64,000 nt of DNA from Paenibacillus sp. MAHUQ-63 (GCF_028765165.1 NZ_JARADB010000001.1:806001-870000); one strand, 5' to 3'; positions 1-9,114 are shown, counted from the stretch's first letter. Made by a program: numbers and translations. The notes: generated by a model not told the origin, from the letters alone.

Positions 1-268
1 CGGGCGCGGTAGGGTTTTGCGGCAAAATGGCCAGCTCCCGGGCAACTTCCTTCGTTGTGCGCTGATGAATCGATTTGCCGTCGAGATACACCTGGCCGCC
101 TTTTATTTTCATGATGCGGGCTAGCGACTTCAGAATCGTAGATTTGCCGGAGCCGTTGGCGCCGACGAGCGCCGTTATTTTGGCATCGGGAATCGTTAAA
201 TTCAGGTTGCTGACGATTAAGCGGTCATCATACGCAATGTCTACTTGCTCGGTATACAAACGAGTCAT
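1..268 (-). CDS. Iron-siderophore ABC transporter ATP-binding protein, FecE/YusV type (partial, cut by window edge)
   Basis: N-terminal 89 residues of an ABC ATPase that would energise the two FecCD permeases encoded just upstream. The translation from 268 shows a Walker A motif (GANGSGKST, residues about 37-45) and a Q-loop (ILPQNP) just before the edge; the signature motif, Walker B and H-loop lie outside the window. The ATG at 268 has a GAGAGGGGAACC Shine-Dalgarno region, and the gap to the permease stop is 29 bp, so the three genes form one operon read leftwards. Family knowledge: these cytoplasmic ATPases pair with FecCD permeases and a lipoprotein receptor to import ferric siderophores. 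The specific siderophore cannot be read from this fragment. Confidence 0.9.
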   Translation of the reverse strand, partial: MTRLYTEQVDIAYDDRLIVSNLNLTIPDAKITALVGANGSGKSTILKSLARIMKIKGGQVYLDGKSIHQRTTKEVARELAILPQNPTAP

Positions 269-297
269 TTGGGGTTCCCCTCTCATGGTTAGGTTCT

Positions 298-1329
298 TTA
301 TGCTTTGGATTTAGCCAGCAAAAACAGAAAATACGGTGCGCCGATCACGGCGACAACGATTCCGGTCGGTATTTCGCTCGGCTGCAGGATCCAGCGGCCA
401 ATCGTGTCCGCCGCGATAAGCAGCAATCCGCCTGTCAGCATCGAAGCCGGAAGCAGGAATTGATTCTTCGGTCCCACCAATTGTCTGGCCAGATGAGGTC
501 CGATCAATCCGACGAAGCCGATGCCTCCGCCGACAGCCACACAAGATCCGGCCAATGCAACAGCCGCTACAAGCAAGCCAAGCCGTTCCCGTTCCACGGC
601 GCTTCCTAACCCGTTCGCCAACTGATCTCCCAATTGCAGCACATTCAGCGATTGAGCTTTGTAGAGCACGTACGGGATGATGATAATGAGCCACGGCAGC
701 AAGGCTCCGACGAATTTCCAGCTGTTCCCCGATATGCTGCCTGCAAGCCACACCGCAACGAACTGATAGTTCTGAGGATTCAATTTAATCGTCAGCACGA
801 GCATCGCGGCATTTATGCCCGCCGCTACGGCGATGCCGATAAGAACGAGCCTGGTGGGCGAGATGCCGGCGCTTTTTTTGAACGCTAAGATATAGATCAG
901 CGCCGCCGCTGCCCCAGCGCCCAGCATCGCCAGCAACGGCATCATGAAAACCGGAGCTGCCTGCTTGATGGGGAAGAACGAAATGAACAGTACGACGGCT
1001 AGCCCCGCTCCGGCATTGATGCCGAGTATGCCCGGATCCGCGAGCGCGTTGCGCGATAGTCCCTGCAGTATAGCGCCCGATAAGGCTAGACCGGCGCCGA
1101 CGAGCACGGAGATGATGATCCGGGGCAAGCGGAACTCGAACAAGATCAGCTCTTGTTGGTCCGTCCCTTGGCCGAAGAGCGTCCGCAAGACGTCGAGCGG
1201 CGACAGCCGAATGAAGCCGGTATTCATCGAGATGATAAAAACGACAACGATTGCCGCCACTAGAATGGCGAGCATCGTATAAGCTTTCGAAGAACGTTTG
1301 CGCATCGAAACTTCGACGGGAGAGGCCAT
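298..1329 (-). CDS. FecCD-family iron-siderophore ABC permease (second of a pair)
   Basis: 343-residue polytopic membrane protein of the BtuC/FecCD family, the usual length for siderophore permeases. Typical family signatures are readable: RLPRIIISVLVGAGLALSGA near residues 48-68, NALADPGILGINAGAG, and a late GGGIGFVGLIGPHLAR segment, the ATPase-contact region. The stop of the upstream permease and this start share base 1329, so translation is probably coupled. It would form the membrane channel with the other permease as a heterodimer, as in B. subtilis YfiZ-YfhA or FhuB-FhuG systems. No receptor lipoprotein gene is adjacent, which is common for such operons. Ligand unknown. Confidence 0.93.
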   Translation of the reverse strand: MASPVEVSMRKRSSKAYTMLAILVAAIVVVFIISMNTGFIRLSPLDVLRTLFGQGTDQQELILFEFRLPRIIISVLVGAGLALSGAILQGLSRNALADPGILGINAGAGLAVVLFISFFPIKQAAPVFMMPLLAMLGAGAAAALIYILAFKKSAGISPTRLVLIGIAVAAGINAAMLVLTIKLNPQNYQFVAVWLAGSISGNSWKFVGALLPWLIIIIPYVLYKAQSLNVLQLGDQLANGLGSAVERERLGLLVAAVALAGSCVAVGGGIGFVGLIGPHLARQLVGPKNQFLLPASMLTGGLLLIAADTIGRWILQPSEIPTGIVVAVIGAPYFLFLLAKSKA

Positions 1330-2372
1330 TAGAGCTCCCTCCTTTCTTGGCGTGCCAGATAGAGAAAGAAAGGCACGCCGATCAGCGCAATCAGAGCGCC
1401 GATCGGTGTTTCGAATGGCGGATTAATCAGGCGCGCGCCGATATCCGCCGTCACCATGAGCAGCGCGCCGAGCACTGCCGAGCATGGGATAATCCAGCGG
1501 TAGTCGACGCCGACAAGCGCTCTGGCCACGTGCGGGATGACGAGTCCGACGAACCCGACAGCGCCGACCGCCGAAACCGATGTCCCGGCCAGCACAAGCG
1601 ACAACAGCATGCCGGCTAGTTTGACCCATCCGGTGCGCTGTCCGAGTCCTGCGGCGATTTCATCGCCAAGGCTGAGCACCGTGATGGACCGCGACAGCAT
1701 GAGCGCACCGATGACGCCGGCCACGATCCAAGGCCAGACGATCTTGACTTGCAGCCATTTCGTTCCGGCTACGCCTCCGGCATACCAGAACGCCAAATCC
1801 TGCGAGATGTGGAAATAGAGCGCAATCCCTTCGCTAAGCGCCACAAGCAGCGCGCTTACCGCGGCGCCGGCCAGCGCCAGCCGAACGGGGGATAGCCCGC
1901 CTTTGGCTATGGAGGAAATCCCGTACACGAGACCCGTTCCGATAGCGGCGCCTACGAAAGAAAATAAAATTAAATAGCGAAAAGGCAGCCCCGGGAAGAA
2001 AGCGAAGCAAAGCGCAAGCACGAAGCCAGCTCCCGCATTAATGCCAAGCAGACCGGGGTCGGCTAGCGGATTGCGTGTCATGCCCTGCATGATCGCCCCG
2101 GATACGGCAAATCCAACGCCGACTAACGCTCCGGCAAGCGCTCGCGGCAGCCGAAGCTCCTGAATAATTTGATGCTGCGTAAGCTCGGGATTAAATCGAA
2201 ATACGGCTTCCCACACGGTTGCGAGCTTAATATCAGCGGCTCCGACCGATACAGACACGGCTAATCCTAACAGCAGCGCGGCCAACCCTCCGAAAATAAT
2301 CAAAGTCGCAACGAGCGGGCGGCTGCGCAGCTTAGGGCGCGTTGCATCGCCAGATGCTGCAGTAACACTCAT
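1329..2372 (-). CDS. FecCD-family iron-siderophore ABC permease (first of a pair)
   Basis: About 347 residues when started at the ATG at 2372, which follows GGAAGGAGATTTTGTTC; an open frame runs on to 2510 but that extension crosses the Fur box and promoter and has no ribosome-binding site, so it was dropped. Family motifs: ELRLPRALAGALVGVGFAVS, NPLADPGLLGINAGAG and GAVGFVGLVIPHVARALVG. Roughly nine to ten hydrophobic segments are visible. First gene of the iron-uptake operon, with a perfect Fur operator about 70 bp upstream, so expression is expected to rise under iron starvation. Partner of the permease at 298-1329 and the ATPase at 1-268. Confidence 0.93.
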   Translation of the reverse strand: MSVTAASGDATRPKLRSRPLVATLIIFGGLAALLLGLAVSVSVGAADIKLATVWEAVFRFNPELTQHQIIQELRLPRALAGALVGVGFAVSGAIMQGMTRNPLADPGLLGINAGAGFVLALCFAFFPGLPFRYLILFSFVGAAIGTGLVYGISSIAKGGLSPVRLALAGAAVSALLVALSEGIALYFHISQDLAFWYAGGVAGTKWLQVKIVWPWIVAGVIGALMLSRSITVLSLGDEIAAGLGQRTGWVKLAGMLLSLVLAGTSVSAVGAVGFVGLVIPHVARALVGVDYRWIIPCSAVLGALLMVTADIGARLINPPFETPIGALIALIGVPFFLYLARQERREL

Positions 2373-2420
2373 GAACAAAATCTCCTTCCGACATGAACAC
2401 CATAAACGTGACGTAATTGA

Positions 2421-2434
2421 ATAATGATCATTAT
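2421..2434. promoter_or_regulatory. Second Fur-like palindrome
   Basis: ATAATGATCATTAT is a perfect 14-bp palindrome made of the same half-site core as the neighbouring Fur box, nine bases downstream of it in the reading direction of the operon. It may be a second, weaker Fur site or part of an extended operator. Assigned by similarity and position only. Confidence 0.5.
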
Positions 2435-2442
2435 AGCACAAG

Positions 2443-2457
2443 TGATAATGATTATCA
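2443..2457. promoter_or_regulatory. Fur box (perfect 7-1-7)
   Basis: TGATAATGATTATCA is an exact match to the Bacillales 7-1-7 Fur operator TGATAATnATTATCA. It lies about 70 bp upstream of the first FecCD permease start, so it should repress this operon when iron is sufficient. Confidence 0.92.
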
Positions 2458-2483
2458 TTGTTAAAGTGAAAAAAGGCTGGGGC

Positions 2484-3374
2484 GGCCGGCTGACGGACAC
2501 GGATGCTCATAATCGGCCCATATCAGCCGATTGGAGATTCTAACGGACACCAGATCTGTTATTTGGCCTAATTGGGCGAGATTTCGCCCCGATTTCTCCA
2601 AATAACGTCACCTTGCAGGGCATTAGCGGCTGTGGTGTCCGTTAGATGCCCGCCTTCGGCCGTGGGCATCCTGGGTGCTGTGTCCGCCGCGGCCGGCTAA
2701 CGGACACAGATGCTCTTAATCGGCCCATATCGGCCGATTGGAGATTCTAACGGACACCCGTGCTGTTATTTGGCCTTATGGGGCGAGATTTTGCCCCGAT
2801 TTCCCCAAATAACGTCACCTGTGTCCGTTAGAATCAGAACCAGCCGCTTCGCAGGGCATTAGCGGCTGTGGTGTCCGTTAGATGCGCGCCTTCGGCCGCG
2901 CGCATCCTAGGTGCTGTGTCCGCCGCGGCCGGCTAACGGACACAGATGCTCTTAATCGGCCCATATCGGCCGATTGGAAATTCTAACGGACACCCGTGCT
3001 GTTATTTGGCCTTATGGGGCGAGAATTCGCCCCGATTTCTCCAAATAACGTCACCTGTGTCCGTTAGAATCGGAACCAGCCGCTTCGCAGGGCATTAGCG
3101 GCTGTGGTGTCCGTTAGATGCGCGCCTTGGGCCGTGGGCATCCTGGGTGCTGTGTCCGCCGCGGCCGGCTATCGGACACAGATGCTCTTAATCGGCCCAT
3201 TTCGGCCGATCACACATTCTAACGGACACCCGTGCTGTTATTTGGCCTTATGGGGCGAGATTTTGCCCCGATATCCCCAAATAACGTCACCTGTGTCCGT
3301 TAGAATCGCAACCAGCCGCTTCCCAGAACATTAGCGGCTGTGGTGTCCGTTAGACCCCCACTTAACGGACACCC
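2484..3374. repeat. Four tandem copies of a 236-bp element made of nested inverted repeats
   Basis: Units start at 2484, 2691, 2927 and 3163 (each at GGCCGGCT). The two complete middle units are exactly 236 bp; the first lacks about 30 bp and the last ends near 3354, followed by one extra CTTAACGGACACCC. Each unit holds several hairpins in series: AATCGGCC/GGCCGATT; CTAACGGACAC/GTGTCCGTTAG enclosing GTTATTTGG/CCAAATAAC and GGGGCGA/GCCCC; AGCCGCTT/AGCGGCT; and a GATGC-stem. The region has no supported gene; open frames inside it are by-products. The same GTGTCCGTTA motif recurs at 27101-27286. It separates the Fur-controlled iron operon from yhbH. Confidence 0.9.
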
Positions 3375-3555
3375 AACGCCTGCATTTCCCCGCATCCCCG
3401 CCACTTGAAAAATTTCCCATCACATATCCCCCGCGGACTTGAATATATTTAGTAACAAGCTATTTTTTCCATTCTAAATCATTGCTTTATGCATGCCATA
3501 CGGTCACTGTAAGCTGCAACTTGTCAAGATTGATCACGCCTAAGGAGGTGTCAGC

Positions 3556-4713
3556 ATGACAGAACCCCTATTTACCGTATCTCGTGAGGACTGGTCCTTG
3601 CACCGCAAAGGGTATCAAGATCAAACCCGACACCAAGAGAAGGTTAAAGAAGCCATCAAGCAGAACCTCCCCGATCTGGTAACGGATGAGAGTATTGTCA
3701 TGTCCAACGGGAAGCAGGTCGTGAAAGTGCCGATCAAAAGCCTGGATGAATACCGCTTCCGTTATAATTTCAACAAAGGGAAGCACGTCGGTCAGGGAGA
3801 CGGCGATTCACAAGTCGGCGATGTGCTGGGGACCGATCCGCAGCCAGCCCAAGGTCCCGGCAAAGGCGAGGGTGCCGGCGATCAGGCCGGTGAAGATTAC
3901 TATGAAGCCGAAGTAAGCATGGAGGAGCTGCAGGCGATGCTCTTCTCCGAGCTGGAGCTGCCCAATTTGCAGAAAAAAGAAAAACGGAACATGACCACAA
4001 CCGAAGTCATTTTCAATGACATCCGGAAGAAAGGGATCATGTCCAACATCGATAAGAAGCGCACCATTATTGAGAATTTGCGCCGTAATTCCCGCTCAAG
4101 CGCGCCGGGCATTCATCATATCTCCCCCGATGACCTACGTTTCAAAACGTGGGATGAAGTGGAGAAGCCGCATTCCAACGCGCTCATCATCGCCATGATG
4201 GATACATCCGGTTCCATGGGTTCCTTCGAGAAATATATCGCCCGCAGCTTCTTCTTCTGGATGACGCGGTTCCTGCGCACGAAATACGAGAATGTGGAGA
4301 TTGTATTCATCGCCCATCATACGGAAGCCAAAGAAGTCACGGAAGAGGAGTTTTTCACCAAAGGCGAAAGCGGCGGCACGATCTGCTCCTCCGCCTACCA
4401 AACGGCGATCGATATTATCGACAAACGTTACCCGCCTTCCCAGTTTAATATTTATCCGTTCCACTTCTCGGATGGCGACAATTTAACGTCCGACAACGAA
4501 CGCTGTGTCAAGCTGATCTCCCAATTGATGGAGCGGTGCAACATGTTCGGCTATGGAGAGGTCAACCAGTACAATCGCAGCTCTACGCTGATGTCCGCTT
4601 TTCGCCATATTCACGACCCCAAATTCCTGCACTACGTCATCCGTGAAAAAGGCGAAGTCTACAAAGCGTTGAAAACCTTTTTTAGCAAGCAGGAGGGAGT
4701 GGCTGCAACGTGA
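3556..4713 (+). CDS. yhbH: Sporulation protein YhbH (DUF444 family)
   Basis: 385-residue cytoplasmic protein matching the YhbH/DUF444 family in length and content. It has a Gly-rich linker around residues 80-110 and a von Willebrand A-like domain with a MIDAS-type motif DTSGSMG at about 216-222. The ATG at 3556 follows AAGGAGGTG with ideal spacing. It overlaps spoVR by four bases, so the two are co-translated. Family knowledge: YhbH, SpoVR and the kinase PrkA form a conserved trio; in B. subtilis yhbH and spoVR are sporulation genes of the mother-cell sigma-E regulon. A CATACGGT string near 3497-3504 could be a weak sigma-E -10 box. prkA, often adjacent, is absent here. Confidence 0.93.
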   Translation: MTEPLFTVSREDWSLHRKGYQDQTRHQEKVKEAIKQNLPDLVTDESIVMSNGKQVVKVPIKSLDEYRFRYNFNKGKHVGQGDGDSQVGDVLGTDPQPAQGPGKGEGAGDQAGEDYYEAEVSMEELQAMLFSELELPNLQKKEKRNMTTTEVIFNDIRKKGIMSNIDKKRTIIENLRRNSRSSAPGIHHISPDDLRFKTWDEVEKPHSNALIIAMMDTSGSMGSFEKYIARSFFFWMTRFLRTKYENVEIVFIAHHTEAKEVTEEEFFTKGESGGTICSSAYQTAIDIIDKRYPPSQFNIYPFHFSDGDNLTSDNERCVKLISQLMERCNMFGYGEVNQYNRSSTLMSAFRHIHDPKFLHYVIREKGEVYKALKTFFSKQEGVAAT

Positions 4714-6143
4714 GTAAATCCGAAATCGAGCAGCTTGAATACGCTATTGACGAGATAACGGAAATTGCCAGAGGATTCGGTCTCGACTTTTATCCCATGC
4801 GCTATGAAATCTGCCCTGCCGAGATTATTTATACGTTCGGGGCTTACGGGATGCCAACCCGTTATAGCCATTGGAGCTTCGGCAAAAACTTTCACCGCAT
4901 GAAAACCCAGTACGACCTGGGCTTGAGCAAAATTTACGAGCTGGTCATCAACTCTGACCCGTGCTACGCTTTCCTGCTGGACGGCAACTCGCTCATTCAA
5001 AATAAACTGATTGTCGCGCACGTGCTGGCGCACTGCGACTTCTTCAAAAATAACGTCCGTTTCTCCAAAACGAACCGGAATATGGTCGAAAGCATGTCCG
5101 CGACGGCCGAACGCATTCGCCAATACGAGCTCGAGCATGGCATCGATGAAGTCGAGCAATTCATCGACGCCGTTCTCGCCATTCAGGAGCATATCGATCC
5201 CGTGCTGACCCTGTCCTACCGGCAGGCCCGCAAGCGCCAGGAATATAACAAAGTGCAAGCGCCTGAAACGCCCAAAGAAGTCACATACGGCTACGAGGAT
5301 TTATGGAGTTTGGATAACCGCAGCAAACCCGCGCCCGCAGCGGATAAAGAGGAAGTCAAACGCTTCCCGCCGAGACCGGAGAAAGATATTCTGCTCTTCA
5401 TCGAAGAGAACGCGCCGTATATGGAGGATTGGCAGCGGGATATTCTAACGATGCTGCGGGATGAAATGCTCTATTTCTGGCCGCAGCTGGAGACCAAAAT
5501 CATGAACGAAGGCTGGGCTTCCTACTGGCATCAGCGCATCCTGCGCGAGCTGGATTTGACGGAGGAAGAAACGATCGAATACTCCAAGCTGAACTCCTCG
5601 GTTGTCGTGCCTTCCCGCCACACGCTGAATCCGTATTACTTAGGGCTCAAAATCTTCGAGGACATCGAGAAGCGCTGGGACAATCCGACCGAAGAAGAAA
5701 TACGGACCCAAGGGCGCAAAAAAGGCGAGGGCCGCAGCAAAATATTCGAGGTCCGCGAGTACGAATCGGATACGTCGTTCATCCGGAACTATATGAATAA
5801 GCCGCTGGTGGAAGAGCTGGATTTGTATGTTTTTGAGAAGAAAGGGCCCGAGTGGAAAATTACGGATAAAACGTGGGAAAATGTCCGGGATCAGCTGTTC
5901 GCCTCGCGTGTCAACGGCGGATTCCCTTACATTGTGGTGGAGGATGGCGACTACCAGCGGAACGGCGAGCTCTACTTGAAGCACAGCTATGAAGGCGTCG
6001 AGCTGGACCTCAAATATGTGGAGCGTACCCTCCCTTATATTTATAAGCTGTGGGGCAAACCGACCCATTTGCATACGGTGGTGGAAGAGAAGCCGGTCTT
6101 GTTCACTTTCGACGGAAAGAAGCATCATCGCAGATTTCTATAG
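4710..6143 (+). CDS. spoVR: Stage V sporulation protein R (SpoVR family)
   Basis: 477 residues, the usual SpoVR size. The GTG start at 4710 overlaps the yhbH stop, with AGGAGGGA at 4691-4698 as its ribosome-binding site. Family-typical stretches include SHWSFGK, VIAHVLAH-like HCDFFKNN, and the central [13 protein letters not shown] block. SpoVR is known to affect spore cortex in B. subtilis and works with YhbH/PrkA in a poorly understood stress and sporulation pathway; its biochemical activity is not established. A good terminator follows at 6152-6179. A decayed fragment of a second copy lies 400 bp downstream. Confidence 0.95.
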   Translation: MSKSEIEQLEYAIDEITEIARGFGLDFYPMRYEICPAEIIYTFGAYGMPTRYSHWSFGKNFHRMKTQYDLGLSKIYELVINSDPCYAFLLDGNSLIQNKLIVAHVLAHCDFFKNNVRFSKTNRNMVESMSATAERIRQYELEHGIDEVEQFIDAVLAIQEHIDPVLTLSYRQARKRQEYNKVQAPETPKEVTYGYEDLWSLDNRSKPAPAADKEEVKRFPPRPEKDILLFIEENAPYMEDWQRDILTMLRDEMLYFWPQLETKIMNEGWASYWHQRILRELDLTEEETIEYSKLNSSVVVPSRHTLNPYYLGLKIFEDIEKRWDNPTEEEIRTQGRKKGEGRSKIFEVREYESDTSFIRNYMNKPLVEELDLYVFEKKGPEWKITDKTWENVRDQLFASRVNGGFPYIVVEDGDYQRNGELYLKHSYEGVELDLKYVERTLPYIYKLWGKPTHLHTVVEEKPVLFTFDGKKHHRRFL

Positions 6144-6151
6144 AAGAAATG

Positions 6152-6179
6152 AAGCCCATGCTTATAAGCATGGGCTTTT
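6152..6179 (+). terminator. Rho-independent terminator of yhbH-spoVR
   Basis: AAGCCCATGCTTATAAGCATGGGCTTTT-type hairpin: the arms AAGCCCATGCTTA and TAAGCATGGGCTT are perfectly complementary and end in a T tract, eight bases after the spoVR stop. Confidence 0.88.
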
Positions 6180-6376
6180 GGCGGTTCTTTGGAGTACTCG
6201 GATGTTTGGTGCTATTCAAAATTCTCGTGAAGGCACGGACTTTCCCATAAGGATACTTTCTCCTCGACTCTTCTGATTAACTTAATTTTATATTCAATTG
6301 TTTCCTGTTGACTAAAATATTCACTATGAATTTGTTAAAAGAGATGCCGTGCCTTTTCGGTCCACTGTATGTTCAA

Positions 6377-6509
6377 CTAGAGCTCACCGCGCTTTATCGC
6401 TTCAATCATCTCTTCTGTGAAGTAGATTTTGCCTAGCGCTAGATCTTTCTCGGAATCCTCGATCATTTGTTTGATTTCCGGATCGGAATCAAAATCATCG
6501 ACAGGTCAC
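6377..6509 (-). pseudogene. C-terminal fragment of an antitoxin-like protein
   Basis: Read leftwards, an open stretch of about 44 codons ends at a TAG (6377-6379) and contains DLALGKIYFTEE followed by an Ala-Ile-Lys-Arg tail. This pattern (acidic residues, then L/RxGxxYTxEE) is typical of the C-terminal arm of small RelB/ParD/Phd-like antitoxins. A stop codon lies just upstream and no ATG, GTG or TTG follows it, so the N-terminal DNA-binding part is missing. No toxin partner is visible. Probably a relic; identification rests on motif resemblance only. Confidence 0.35.
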
Positions 6510-6561
6510 CTTTGATGCATAGAACAAATTAATGGATATCAGCTAATCTGATTGTGAACAG

Positions 6562-6690
6562 CGATAAAACGCGGGAAAATATCGCAATCAACTGTTTGCT
6601 TCGCGCGTTAACGGCTGGTTCTCCTATATCGTCGTGAAGGATGGACAACCTTCAAGTGTAACGAACGGTTCGAAGACAAGTCACGCTTCG
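6562..6690 (+). pseudogene. Decayed fragment of a second spoVR copy
   Basis: The DNA from GATAAAACGCGGGAAAAT at 6562 onward aligns with spoVR around 5863-5945: the intact gene reads DKTWENV then [19 protein letters not shown], and here the frames give DKTRENI, then [19 protein letters not shown]. One base is missing between the two blocks, so the reading frame shifts, and similarity fades after about 6650. No start codon or ribosome-binding site is present. It is a non-functional remnant of either a tandem duplication or a diverged paralogue; many silent differences favour an old event. Confidence 0.7.
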
Positions 6691-6893
6691 TCATCGTCGA
6701 CTCCGGGGCTGAATATGATTTTTCACATACAATCATCAAATCCGCCGCCATTTGCGCAATTGTATATGAAATTTCATATACAATCAGGTGCTCCTTCCAA
6801 ACATGGGGGCTGAAGCAATTGTATATGAATCCCCCGCCCGCCAAACGTAGGGCTGTATAGGTCATCGCGCCGCAGCCTGGACTCCGGGCTCAA

Positions 6894-8378
6894 TCACCGC
6901 GAATTACCGCCCTCAGCAACCGCCTCCTCCATCCACTCATTCACCAAATCCATCGTGCTCTTGAAGCCCAGCCGCCCCGCATTCACCAACCCGCTTCTCG
7001 CCTTCTCATACTCGCCATTCAGCATCCATCTGACATTCTGCTCCTTCGCTTTGCTGAACTCCTGCCACCTTTGTTTCAAAATGGCCAAATAGTGCCGGTC
7101 CCGCCCGCTGGCGACCTTCCTCTCCAGCTCCTCCAGGCACGCTGCCAGCTCCCGTTCTTTCGCGGCTTTCTGCCCGTTCCAATACCGGATCTCGGTGATC
7201 TCTCTGGCATCGATCATGGAAACCATAATAGCCCGCAAACCAAGCGCATGCTCCACCCAACGGTCCATCTCCGTCTGCAGCGGATGGTCATCCTGCCCGG
7301 CAGGCAGCTTGAATTGGGAGATGACGGAACGAAGCGACGAGCTCGCCCGGGTCGTTTCGTGGATATCATCGTTCATCCGGTGCATGGACAGCTGCTGGAT
7401 TTCGGTCGAGGCGAGCACTTCTTCACAGCCTGCGGCCACCTGCTCGATGGCCGCCGACGTTTCGTTCAAAGATGCCGAAACCGAAGAACTGTTCGACAGC
7501 ATGTCGGTAAACCGGCCATCCATCTCCTGCATTTGCCCCAGAATGCGTTCAAGGAACAGGGACATTTCTGCAAACTCATGCTCGGACGCCTCCATCGTGA
7601 CAACGCCGGTGCCGACCGCCTGCTGCAGCCGGTCGATACCGTCTTTCAAACCGTCGGCATTCTCCGTAACCGAGGCGATCTGCTCATGGATGGAAACCGT
7701 AGCTTGCTGCGCTTGAACGGCAAGCTTGGATATTTCCTCGGCAACGACAGCGAAGCCTTTGCCCTGCTCGCCCGCGCGGGAAGCTTCGATATTCGCGTTC
7801 AACGCAAGCAGCTGCGTTTGATTGGAAATCTCTTTAATTTGCTTGACGATCCCGGTAATCCGGTGAATGGCGCTCTGCAGCTGCTGCATTCCCGCATGAA
7901 TGCTGGCACTGTCTTCGGAAATGCCCAGCATTTGCTCCTTGGAGGTACGCATGTCCTGCTTGCCTGCGGCCAGCTTCTCCGCAAAAAGATGCGCATCCCG
8001 GACCAGCACGCCGTTGCTGTGGCCCACATGTCCGAGAACCTGATGAATTCCCGCCATTTCCTCCGCCATATGCTGAATCGTCTCCGACGTATCCTGCATG
8101 CCGACGGCAATTTCCCGAACGGTGCTCGTCACGCCTTCTACCTGCTCGGCCATTACTGCGGACTGCTTGCTCATATCAACCATTTTGGCATGCAGACGCT
8201 CGGAAGCACGATTCACGATCCTGATCATCCCTTTAAGGCTGCCGATCGCCTTCCGGAGAGAAACGATCAGTAACGGAGGTTTGCCTTTGGCAGCCAGTGC
8301 CATGCTGAAGTCGCCCGATGCCATGTTAAGTAATTTCTCTTCCATCCATTTGCTTGCAGAAGAACGGAACATCTTCAT
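6894..8378 (-). CDS. Soluble methyl-accepting chemotaxis-like signalling protein with a C-terminal helical domain
   Basis: 494 residues from the ATG at 8378 (AGGGGTGG just upstream); a GTG at 8399 is possible but has no ribosome-binding site. No convincing transmembrane segment or periplasmic domain. The MCP signalling coiled coil occupies about 60-350, with the hairpin tip recognisable as ISNQTQLLALNANIEASRAG and [15 protein letters not shown]. Unusually, a further helical region (about 365-494) follows the signalling domain, resembling a four-helix-bundle sensor or a zinc-binding CZB-like tail, but the exact family was not recognised. It presumably docks on CheA/CheW in the cytoplasm. Preceded by a structured leader (8404-8536). 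Confidence 0.82.
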   Translation of the reverse strand: MKMFRSSASKWMEEKLLNMASGDFSMALAAKGKPPLLIVSLRKAIGSLKGMIRIVNRASERLHAKMVDMSKQSAVMAEQVEGVTSTVREIAVGMQDTSETIQHMAEEMAGIHQVLGHVGHSNGVLVRDAHLFAEKLAAGKQDMRTSKEQMLGISEDSASIHAGMQQLQSAIHRITGIVKQIKEISNQTQLLALNANIEASRAGEQGKGFAVVAEEISKLAVQAQQATVSIHEQIASVTENADGLKDGIDRLQQAVGTGVVTMEASEHEFAEMSLFLERILGQMQEMDGRFTDMLSNSSSVSASLNETSAAIEQVAAGCEEVLASTEIQQLSMHRMNDDIHETTRASSSLRSVISQFKLPAGQDDHPLQTEMDRWVEHALGLRAIMVSMIDAREITEIRYWNGQKAAKERELAACLEELERKVASGRDRHYLAILKQRWQEFSKAKEQNVRWMLNGEYEKARSGLVNAGRLGFKSTMDLVNEWMEEAVAEGGNSR

Positions 8379-8403
8379 AAGCGCCACCCCTATGACCACA
8401 ATT

Positions 8404-8536
8404 TGTAAAAAAACAAAAAGAAGCCCTCCTCACCCGGAGCAGCAAAGCATGACAAACGTGAGTTTGCCTGCATGGCTTGCACGACAGGTAATTAGAGCTT
8501 CTTTGCTCCGACATGCCTTTACGCCGCTGTAAAGGC
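8404..8536 (-). promoter_or_regulatory. Structured leader RNA with alternative helices upstream of the MCP-like gene
   Basis: Read leftwards the leader has a perfect hairpin (GCCTTTAC/GTAAAGGC, 8515-8536), then GGAGCA at 8509-8504 able to pair with TGCTCC at 8441-8436 around an inner hairpin CAAAC/GTTTG. The bases AAAGAAGC (8504-8497) can instead pair with GCTTCTTT (8424-8417), which is followed by a long T-rich tract (TTTTTGTTTTTTT). The two pairings share bases, the arrangement of a terminator/antiterminator switch. It ends about 25 bp before the MCP start. It did not match any riboswitch class known to me. Confidence 0.5.
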
Positions 8537-8750
8537 CGTCAACTATTTCGACTTCAAGTGACATCATCTTATCATATGTGAGGTTATATGACAATATATT
8601 AACATTGCAAACAATCGTTATTCTCTCTTTTCATTGTGACAAAAGAAGTGCTTTCTCGACAACGATAATCGACGGACATCCTGTCACGTCCATGGTACGC
8701 TTAGAACTCAGTTAATTGATAATAATTTTCATGTTAGGAGATGAGTTGAA

Positions 8751-8963
8751 TTGAGAATGAATATTTTATTTAACAAGAAGCCGATTTCTGTCAACTTTAT
8801 TGGCACCGACCACAAATTGATTCCCTCTCTGATCAACGCTCTTCGTTATAACAAATTTACGACGACGAACCTTGTTCATACGTTAGAACACGTGGATTTA
8901 TTTAGTTCGGAAGCCATTTTATATGCAAAGGATGGAAATAAAGCCAGAATTCCGATTTTCTAA
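8751..8963 (+). CDS. Small protein of unknown function
   Basis: 70-residue reading frame started at TTG 8751, ten bases after TTAGGAGATGAG; the ATG at 8757 is the alternative, with wider spacing. The sequence has a central FIGTDHKLIPSLINALRY helix and no signal peptide, membrane segment or cysteine. A terminator-like hairpin follows at 8986-9035, so it is probably a single-gene unit. I do not recognise the family. The good ribosome-binding site and terminator favour a real gene. Confidence 0.6.
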   Translation: MRMNILFNKKPISVNFIGTDHKLIPSLINALRYNKFTTTNLVHTLEHVDLFSSEAILYAKDGNKARIPIF

Positions 8964-8985
8964 ATGCACGCCTACATACAAAAGA

Positions 8986-9035
8986 AAGCCCTCTCGACCA
9001 TGCGATCCATCGCTTTGGCGGATGGGCTTTTTTTT
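8986..9035 (+). terminator. Terminator after the small protein gene
   Basis: AAGCCC pairs with GGGCTT across an inner ATCC/GGAT stem and is followed by eight T residues. It falls inside an open frame that would otherwise extend the next gene upstream, which argues for the later start of that gene. Confidence 0.65.
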
Positions 9036-9114
9036 CATAATAGCAGGCATATCCCCTATTTTTTTTCATAGACTAATAGAAATAAGAGAGTTGAAGAATA
9101 GGAGTGTTGCCCTG

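Noticed and set aside
2373..2510. N-terminal extension of the first FecCD permease
   Set aside because: Would place the Fur box inside the coding region and has no ribosome-binding site; ATG 2372 has one.
7071..8273. 400-codon plus-strand frame opposite the chemoreceptor-like gene
   Set aside because: Antisense shadow of a real MCP gene, with no ribosome-binding site; the same holds for long frames opposite the other chemoreceptors, alpha-glucuronidase and pncB.
8404..8536. c-di-GMP-I riboswitch
   Set aside because: GGCAAAC is present, but the order of the conserved motifs and the GNRA-loop stem are not found.
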